Shown: positions 59,460 to 64,000 of the stretch, piece by piece
Layout: every line of letters begins with the position of its first letter
Numbering within the stretch: the first letter of the stretch is position 1
NCBI GenBank assembly: GCA_017614375.1
Contig: JAGABZ010000001.1
Location: forward strand, 62,001 to 126,000
From: Spirochaetales bacterium
GTDB lineage: Bacteria; Spirochaetota; Spirochaetia; Sphaerochaetales; Sphaerochaetaceae
Direction: 5' to 3'
Length of the DNA stretch: 64,000 nucleotides
Notes under the pieces: generated by a model
The model's input: only the letters and a program-made list of their open reading frames with translations
Database searches by the model: none
Told to the model about the DNA's origin: nothing
Program-made: the position numbers and the translations under genes

Positions 59460-60730
59460 TTGCGGCCCAACCTCAGAATCAGCACCAGCCCGACGGTCAA
59501 AAACAGGAGATTAGGAGCCCAGATCAGGATGAACGGATTGAACGGGACCCTGACCGACCTGAGCTGCATATAAAAGAGCATGAACCAGTAAAGCACGGAA
59601 ACGAAAATACTTACCGCAAAACCTATCAGGCGTCCGTAACGCAGCCTGACAAAGGAAAGCGGAAACGCGATAAAGACCAGACAGGTACAGGCAAAGGAGA
59701 GGGCCAGTTTCTTGTACGCCTCTGACCGGTAGTACTGGTAGTAGAAGCTGACCGCGGTCCGCCCGGTGAAGGTCGACATCTGGTTGTACATCTCCTCGAT
59801 TCTGGAGGCCGAAACCGGCGAGGTCCCTGTGGTGTTCAGGGAATAGATGCTGTCCGCCATGCTCTGGAAACTGCGGATGTAGGTCGCCGCGTCAACCCTC
59901 GCCGTCCTGAGGCGCTCACTGTTTCTTTCGGCGGCTTTTTCCGAAAGCATCTGCAGAGACATCTGTGACGGAGAGAGGTTTTGAACCGAAGGGATACGAT
60001 TGGAGAAGTCCAGATACAGCTTCATCGAATCGGCCGAGGCCACGCTCCAGTCGGACTGGGCCCAGGAATCGGAACTCAGCACCGTCGGACTGTCCAGGGA
60101 CAGTTCGTAGACAAAGTGCTCGAGATCCACCATCGAGATGCTTCCCGAAGAAGCGGTGACCGTGTTGCTCCGCTCGCTCTCCGTGTCCATCAGGGTCAGA
60201 TCGTAAATGACGCTGTCCCCCACCCGGCCGTTTGACAGCACCAGGCCGTTGATGCTGTTGACGCTGTAACTGTCGATTTCGATTGTCGGAAGATTCCGCA
60301 GAATCTCGGTGTATTCCTGTCTGTACCTTTCAGCGGTGTATGGAATCAGCGTGTTTGAAATGAGCAGGGCTCCGATGCTGATTATCAGGGAGATTCCCAC
60401 GATGGGGAAAAAGAGCCGGCGGACGTGGATACCGCTGAAACGGACCGCGAGGATCTCGTTGTCCGACGACAGAGAGCCGATCGTCATACTCGCACCGGCA
60501 AGGGAACTGAACGGAAAGGTATACAGCAGAAACTGCGGGATGGTCAGGACCACCAGGCGCAGAACCGTGACAATCGAAACGTTTTTGAGGATTATCTCAC
60601 GGGCAAGGACCAGAATCTGGTTTACAAAGAAGATGAAGAAGAAAAAGAGGAAGCTTACCAGAAAGGACAGGATGTATTCCCTGCCGACATGGCGGTAAAG
60701 CAGGCTGTAGGAACGTCCGTAACGTCTCAA
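59456..60730 (-). CDS. lptF: LptF-like permease (YjgP/YjgQ family)
   Basis: 424 residues with the same six-helix plus jellyroll plan as the next gene but a larger external domain (about residues 145-330). Key sequence is TIPQFLLYTFPFSSLAGASMTIGSLSSDNEILAVRFSGIHVRRL cut here into its family marks FPFSSLAGASM and DNEILAVRFSGI. The C-terminal helices begin at KLALSFACTCLVFIAFPLSF. Overlaps lptG by four bases and lies 14 bases after dut. No lptB, lptC or lptA is in the window. Confidence 0.85.
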   Translation of the reverse strand: MRRYGRSYSLLYRHVGREYILSFLVSFLFFFFIFFVNQILVLAREIILKNVSIVTVLRLVVLTIPQFLLYTFPFSSLAGASMTIGSLSSDNEILAVRFSGIHVRRLFFPIVGISLIISIGALLISNTLIPYTAERYRQEYTEILRNLPTIEIDSYSVNSINGLVLSNGRVGDSVIYDLTLMDTESERSNTVTASSGSISMVDLEHFVYELSLDSPTVLSSDSWAQSDWSVASADSMKLYLDFSNRIPSVQNLSPSQMSLQMLSEKAAERNSERLRTARVDAATYIRSFQSMADSIYSLNTTGTSPVSASRIEEMYNQMSTFTGRTAVSFYYQYYRSEAYKKLALSFACTCLVFIAFPLSFVRLRYGRLIGFAVSIFVSVLYWFMLFYMQLRSVRVPFNPFILIWAPNLLFLTVGLVLILRLGRK

Positions 60731-60744
60731 CGTCTTCCTCCGAT

Positions 60745-61194
60745 TCAGCTCTTGATTCCGGTTGAACCGAAACCGCCCTCCCCCCTGTCCGTGTCGTCCA
60801 GGCTCGGAACGGCCGTGAACTCAGCCCTTTCGTGGCGGCTGATTACCAACTGGGCTATCCTGTCCCCGTCGCTGATCGTAAACGGCTCGGAGGACAAGTT
60901 GACCAGTATGACTCTGATTTCACCGCGGTAATCGGAGTCGATTGTTCCCGGTGTGTTGAGAACGGTGACTCCGCTGCGGGCGGCCAGACCGCTTCTGGGC
61001 CGTACCTGAGCCTCAAAGCCCACCGGAAGCTGGATTGACACTCCCGTGGGGACCATGACCCTGCAAAGCGGCTTCAACGTCACAGGCCCGTCGGGAAGAC
61101 AGGCCTTGAGGTCCGCGCCGGCCGCCTGGGCCGAGGCATAGCGGGGAACATAGCGTTCCCCGCCGGTGAGGATGGGTACGGTCAGCGTCTGCAT
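60745..61194 (-). CDS. dut: dUTP diphosphatase
   Basis: Hydrolyses dUTP to dUMP, keeping uracil out of DNA. 149 residues, a trimeric-type dUTPase. The five motifs are readable: AGADLKA (1), [11 protein letters not shown] (2), [14 protein letters not shown] (3), GDRIAQLVI (4) and [10 protein letters not shown] (5). Sits two bases after the pnp stop in the pnp-dut-lptF-lptG-tgt-murJ run. Confidence 0.97.
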   Translation of the reverse strand: MQTLTVPILTGGERYVPRYASAQAAGADLKACLPDGPVTLKPLCRVMVPTGVSIQLPVGFEAQVRPRSGLAARSGVTVLNTPGTIDSDYRGEIRVILVNLSSEPFTISDGDRIAQLVISRHERAEFTAVPSLDDTDRGEGGFGSTGIKS

Positions 61195-61195
61195 C

Positions 61196-63316
61196 CTACT
61201 TGTCGCTGTGCCTCGGATTGATGGCGTCGATGTAGGAGAGGTTCAGACGGCCTGCCCTGTCGATTTCCGTAAGCAGTACGGGCACAACCTGTCCGACGCT
61301 GAGAACGTCGGAAACGTTGTTGACCCGGGTCCTGGCCAGTTTGGAGATGTGGCAGAGGCCTTCCTTGCCGGGAAGAATCTCGATAAAGGCGCCGAAGTCC
61401 ATCAGGCGCTTGACAGTTCCCTGATAGATCCTGCCGACCTCGGGCTCCTCGACGATGGACTTGACCATCTCCAGGGCCTGCATGGCGCTGGCCTTGTTCT
61501 TTCCGTAGATGGTGACGGTTCCGTCCTCGGCGATGTCGACCTCGGCTCCGGTAGTCTGGGCGATGGCCTTGATTGTCTTTCCGCCGGTTCCGATGACGGC
61601 TCCGATCTTTTCGACATCGACCTTGGTGGTGACGATCTTCGGGGCGTATTCGGAAATCTCGGCTCTCGGTTTGTCGATGGTCTGCTTCATGATGCCCAGG
61701 ATGTGCAGTCTGCCTTCGCGGGCCTGCTCAAGGGCCTTGCTCATGATTTCGCGGGAAACACCGGCGATCTTGATATCCATCTGGAAAGCGGTGATGCCGT
61801 CTTCGGTACCGGCGACTTTGAAGTCCATGTCTCCGAGGTGGTCCTCCTCGCCGAGGATGTCGGAAAGGATGACGTACTTCGAGTAGGACTCATCGGCGGT
61901 AATCAGACCCATGGCGACTCCGGCGACCATCTTCTTGATGGGGACACCGGCGTCCATCAGGCTCAGACAGCCGCTGCAGACGGTGGCCTGTGAACTCGAA
62001 CCGTTGGACTCGAGAATCTCGCTGACCACACGGATCGTATAAGGGAAAACTTCCTTGGACGGAATCACATACTCCAGGGCGCGCTGGGCCAGATGTCCGT
62101 GACCGATTTCACGGCGTCCGGTGGAAAGCTTGCCGGTCTCGCCCACCGAATACGGCGGGAAGTTGTAATGGAGCATGAACGAGGTGGTCGTCTTGTCTCC
62201 GTCGATGTAGTCATTCAGCTGCTCGTCAGAGGCGGTTCCGAGGGTGGTCACGCCCAGGCTCTGGGTCTCGCCGCGGGTGAACAGGGCGCTTCCGTGGGTT
62301 CTGGCCAGGAGTCCGACCTCACAGGTGATCGGGCGGATCTCGCGGGGATTCCTGCCGTCTACGCGGACACCCTTGGCCAGAATCGACTCGCGGAGGAGTT
62401 CATACTCCAGATCATCGAACATGGCGCTGAGATTGTCTCCGCTCGGGTCGTTCTGCTCGAGTACTTCGGCGAACTTTTCCTTTGTCCGGACCTTTACCTG
62501 ATGGACGGCCTCATGACGTGCCATCTTGCCCTGGGCGAAGAATGCCTGCTGAACCAGAGGCCTGGCATAGGCCTTGATCGGCTCGAGGAACGAATAGTCC
62601 TTGGTATCGACGAAAACGGGAAGCTTTTCCTTTCCGCACATCTCACGCAGCTGGATCTGGGCGTCGCAGATGCGGGTGATTACCGGCTGGGCCTCGGCGA
62701 TGGCGTCGAGCATGGCCTGCTCGGAGACTTCCTTCGCACCGCCCTCGACCATGGTGATTCCGTCACGGGTTCCGGCGACTACGATGTCCAGCGAAGCCTT
62801 TGCAATCTGCTGGAAAGTCGGGTTGATGACGTACGCACCGTCGATAAGGGCTACGCGGACTGCGGCAATCGGTCCGGCGAACGGAATATCGCTGATGGTG
62901 ACCGCGGCGCTGGAAGCGTTGATGGCAATGATGTCCGGGGTGTTGATCTGGTCGCACGAAACGACTGTGGGGACAACCTGGATCTCGCGGCCGAATGCCT
63001 TGTCGAACAGGGGGCGCATCGGACGGTCGATAAGTCTGGAGACGAGGATTTCCTTGTCCTTGGGGCGGGCTTCACGCTTCAGAAAGCCTCCGGGAATCTT
63101 TCCGGCGGCGTAGTACTTCTCGTTGTACTCCACCGAAAGCGGAACGTAATCCAGCGGTTCGGTCGGAGCGTCTCCGCAACAGACTGTGGCGATGACGGCG
63201 CTGCCGGCGTAGTGTCCGTAAACGGCACCGTTGGCCTGCTTGCACATTTTCCCGGTTTCAAATACGAGGACATCGTCCCCTATCTGAACCGACACTTGTT
63301 TGATTGAGTTTTCCAT
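61196..63316 (-). CDS. pnp: Polynucleotide phosphorylase
   Basis: 3'-to-5' phosphorolytic exoribonuclease of mRNA decay. 706 residues: RNase PH domain 1 ([24 protein letters not shown] cut to [12 protein letters not shown]), helical linker, active RNase PH domain 2 ([26 protein letters not shown]), KH domain with GTGG, and an S1 domain ([18 protein letters not shown]). AAAGG lies before the ATG. Preceded by rpsO and a hairpin in the 84-base gap, as in the E. coli rpsO-pnp operon, where the hairpin region serves autoregulation. Confidence 0.97.
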   Translation of the reverse strand: MENSIKQVSVQIGDDVLVFETGKMCKQANGAVYGHYAGSAVIATVCCGDAPTEPLDYVPLSVEYNEKYYAAGKIPGGFLKREARPKDKEILVSRLIDRPMRPLFDKAFGREIQVVPTVVSCDQINTPDIIAINASSAAVTISDIPFAGPIAAVRVALIDGAYVINPTFQQIAKASLDIVVAGTRDGITMVEGGAKEVSEQAMLDAIAEAQPVITRICDAQIQLREMCGKEKLPVFVDTKDYSFLEPIKAYARPLVQQAFFAQGKMARHEAVHQVKVRTKEKFAEVLEQNDPSGDNLSAMFDDLEYELLRESILAKGVRVDGRNPREIRPITCEVGLLARTHGSALFTRGETQSLGVTTLGTASDEQLNDYIDGDKTTTSFMLHYNFPPYSVGETGKLSTGRREIGHGHLAQRALEYVIPSKEVFPYTIRVVSEILESNGSSSQATVCSGCLSLMDAGVPIKKMVAGVAMGLITADESYSKYVILSDILGEEDHLGDMDFKVAGTEDGITAFQMDIKIAGVSREIMSKALEQAREGRLHILGIMKQTIDKPRAEISEYAPKIVTTKVDVEKIGAVIGTGGKTIKAIAQTTGAEVDIAEDGTVTIYGKNKASAMQALEMVKSIVEEPEVGRIYQGTVKRLMDFGAFIEILPGKEGLCHISKLARTRVNNVSDVLSVGQVVPVLLTEIDRAGRLNLSYIDAINPRHSDK

Positions 63317-63367
63317 TTAATAATCCTTTGATTCTTTTTGGTTCTTTTTCGGTCATGTATATACGGG

Positions 63368-63393
63368 AAAGCCCCAAGTGAACTTGAGGCTTT
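63368..63393 (-). promoter_or_regulatory. Hairpin between rpsO and pnp
   Basis: Minus-strand AAAGCCTCAAG and CTTGGGGCTTT form an 11-pair stem (one G-U) with a TTCA loop. No T-run follows, so a processing or stability hairpin fits better than a terminator. Confidence 0.65.
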
Positions 63394-63400
63394 GTCCGGT

Positions 63401-63667
63401 TTACTTTCTGAGGTTGAGCTCAACAAGCAGCTGGCGGTACTTGTTGATGTCGCGGTCCTTGACGTACCGCAGAAGACGTCTTCTTTGTCCGATCATCTTC
63501 AGCAGGCCGCGGTTTCCGGCGTGATCCTTGGGATTCGCCTTGAAATGCTCCTGGAGGTCGTTGATCCGGGCGGTGAGCAGCGCGATCTGCACTTCACTGG
63601 AACCGGTGTTGGTCTCGTCTCCGCCGAACTTCTTGATAATCTCGGCTTTCTGTTCCTTTGTAATCAT
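63401..63667 (-). CDS. rpsO: 30S ribosomal protein S15
   Basis: 88 residues, the standard length. A primary 16S rRNA-binding protein of the platform. [22 protein letters not shown] and [22 protein letters not shown] are the signature helices, with the conserved [10 protein letters not shown] end. The ATG overlaps the ribF stop by four bases. In other bacteria S15 represses its own translation; the start region for that control would lie within ribF here. Confidence 0.98.
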   Translation of the reverse strand: MITKEQKAEIIKKFGGDETNTGSSEVQIALLTARINDLQEHFKANPKDHAGNRGLLKMIGQRRRLLRYVKDRDINKYRQLLVELNLRK

Positions 63668-64000
63668 CTGATTACCCCTTCAATAAAAAAGATACGGTCC
63701 AATTCAACCGGCTCCGGTAACTGAAGGGCTAGACAGGACCCGACGACAGACAGTTCAACTTCCAGAGAACTGCCGTCTTCAGCAACCGCCAGGGCTTCGT
63801 AATCACCTTCACGGGGAAGGATCTCACAGAAGGAACCGGCCTGTGTAAGCAGCCGTCCCGCTCTGAAACTGAAGGGAACTCCCCTGCAGTCCAGGCAGTA
63901 GGGTCTGCCCAGCAAAGCGGCGCAACGCGTCACTTCGCCTTTCTGGAGCATTGCACGCACCAGCGAGCTGCTTATGACCTGTCCCTGAGAATCGGTCAGG
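63664..64000 (-). CDS. ribF: RibF-type FAD synthetase, C-terminal part; riboflavin-kinase domain degenerate (partial)
   Basis: Open from the right edge to the stop at 63664, 111 codons. The segment [19 protein letters not shown] followed by LLGRPYCL is the end of the FMN-adenylyltransferase domain of RibF. What follows is only about 75 residues, whereas the riboflavin-kinase domain normally takes about 120 and carries GxxxGRxLGFPTAN; here only [11 protein letters not shown] remains. The kinase activity is therefore probably absent, and FMN would have to come from another enzyme. Overlaps rpsO by four bases, in the conserved ribF-rpsO-pnp order. Confidence 0.85.
   Translation of the reverse strand, partial: LTDSQGQVISSSLVRAMLQKGEVTRCAALLGRPYCLDCRGVPFSFRAGRLLTQAGSFCEILPREGDYEALAVAEDGSSLEVELSVVGSCLALQLPEPVELDRIFFIEGVIR

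Noticed and set aside
63368-63393. rpsO terminator
   Set aside because: The stem is not followed by a T-run on the coding strand and pnp follows in the same direction, as in known rpsO-pnp operons.

Overview
The window reads as chromosome of a G+C-rich spirochaete, most likely a relative of Treponema. The reasons are a roughly 900-residue GreA whose Gre domain sits at the C-terminus, a eukaryote-like IleRS, an Rnf operon, and the order tgt-lptG-lptF-dut-pnp-rpsO-ribF, which I recall (not checked) from treponemes. There are no insertion sequences, phage genes, CRISPR arrays or rRNA genes. Coding density is extreme: most neighbours overlap by 1-4 bases (ATGA, TGATG, GTGA), and no gap without a gene exceeds about 150 bases.

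Layout. 1-869 (-): CCA-adding enzyme, cut by the left edge. 950-5883 (+): ileS, a lipoprotein, trpS. 5887-10447 (-): pcnB, a zinc-ligand-less dehydroquinate-synthase homologue, nifS, thiI. 10540-14336 (+): hisS and an HrpA-like helicase. 14333-15256 (-): a P-loop protein. 15350-29247 (+): a long run with rnfCDGEAB, a GH57-like protein without its catalytic residues, prfB with a programmed +1 frameshift, ftsY, two unknown exported proteins and a LolCDE-type transporter. 29268-30191 (+): RNase Z. 30188-34541 (-): greA and a GH2 glycosidase. 34682-42750 (+): rpe, dtd, recA, scpA, scpB, rluB, cmk, rpsA, a TPR protein, a lipoprotein. 42866-51194 (-): dnaG, rpoD, a zinc-ribbon protein, RNase P RNA, a radical-SAM protein, mazG. 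51276-51537: tRNA-Tyr (-) and tRNA-Thr (+). 51563-55723: DUF1015, a small membrane protein, tsaC/sua5, an FtsB-like protein and a Pro/Glu-rich membrane protein. 55724-64000 (-): murJ, tgt, lptG, lptF, dut, pnp, rpsO, ribF (cut by the right edge).

How the genes work together. Much of the window serves translation and tRNA maturation: three aminoacyl-tRNA synthetases, CCA addition, RNase P, RNase Z, 4-thiouridine (NifS/ThiI), threonylcarbamoyladenosine, queuosine, Dtd and RF2. Neither tRNA gene encodes CCA, which fits the CCA-adding enzyme. The Rnf complex would couple ferredoxin and NAD redox to ion transport.

The most unusual signal is regulatory. At six genes a sigma-70 -10 box ends 6 or 7 bases before the start codon, with no ribosome-binding site, which predicts leaderless mRNAs. 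Other points are stop codons of convergent genes that overlap or abut without a terminator, a terminator-like hairpin in the greA leader, a probable iron-sulfur TrpRS, and two catalytically degenerate homologues (AroB-like, GH57-like) held inside otherwise conserved operons.
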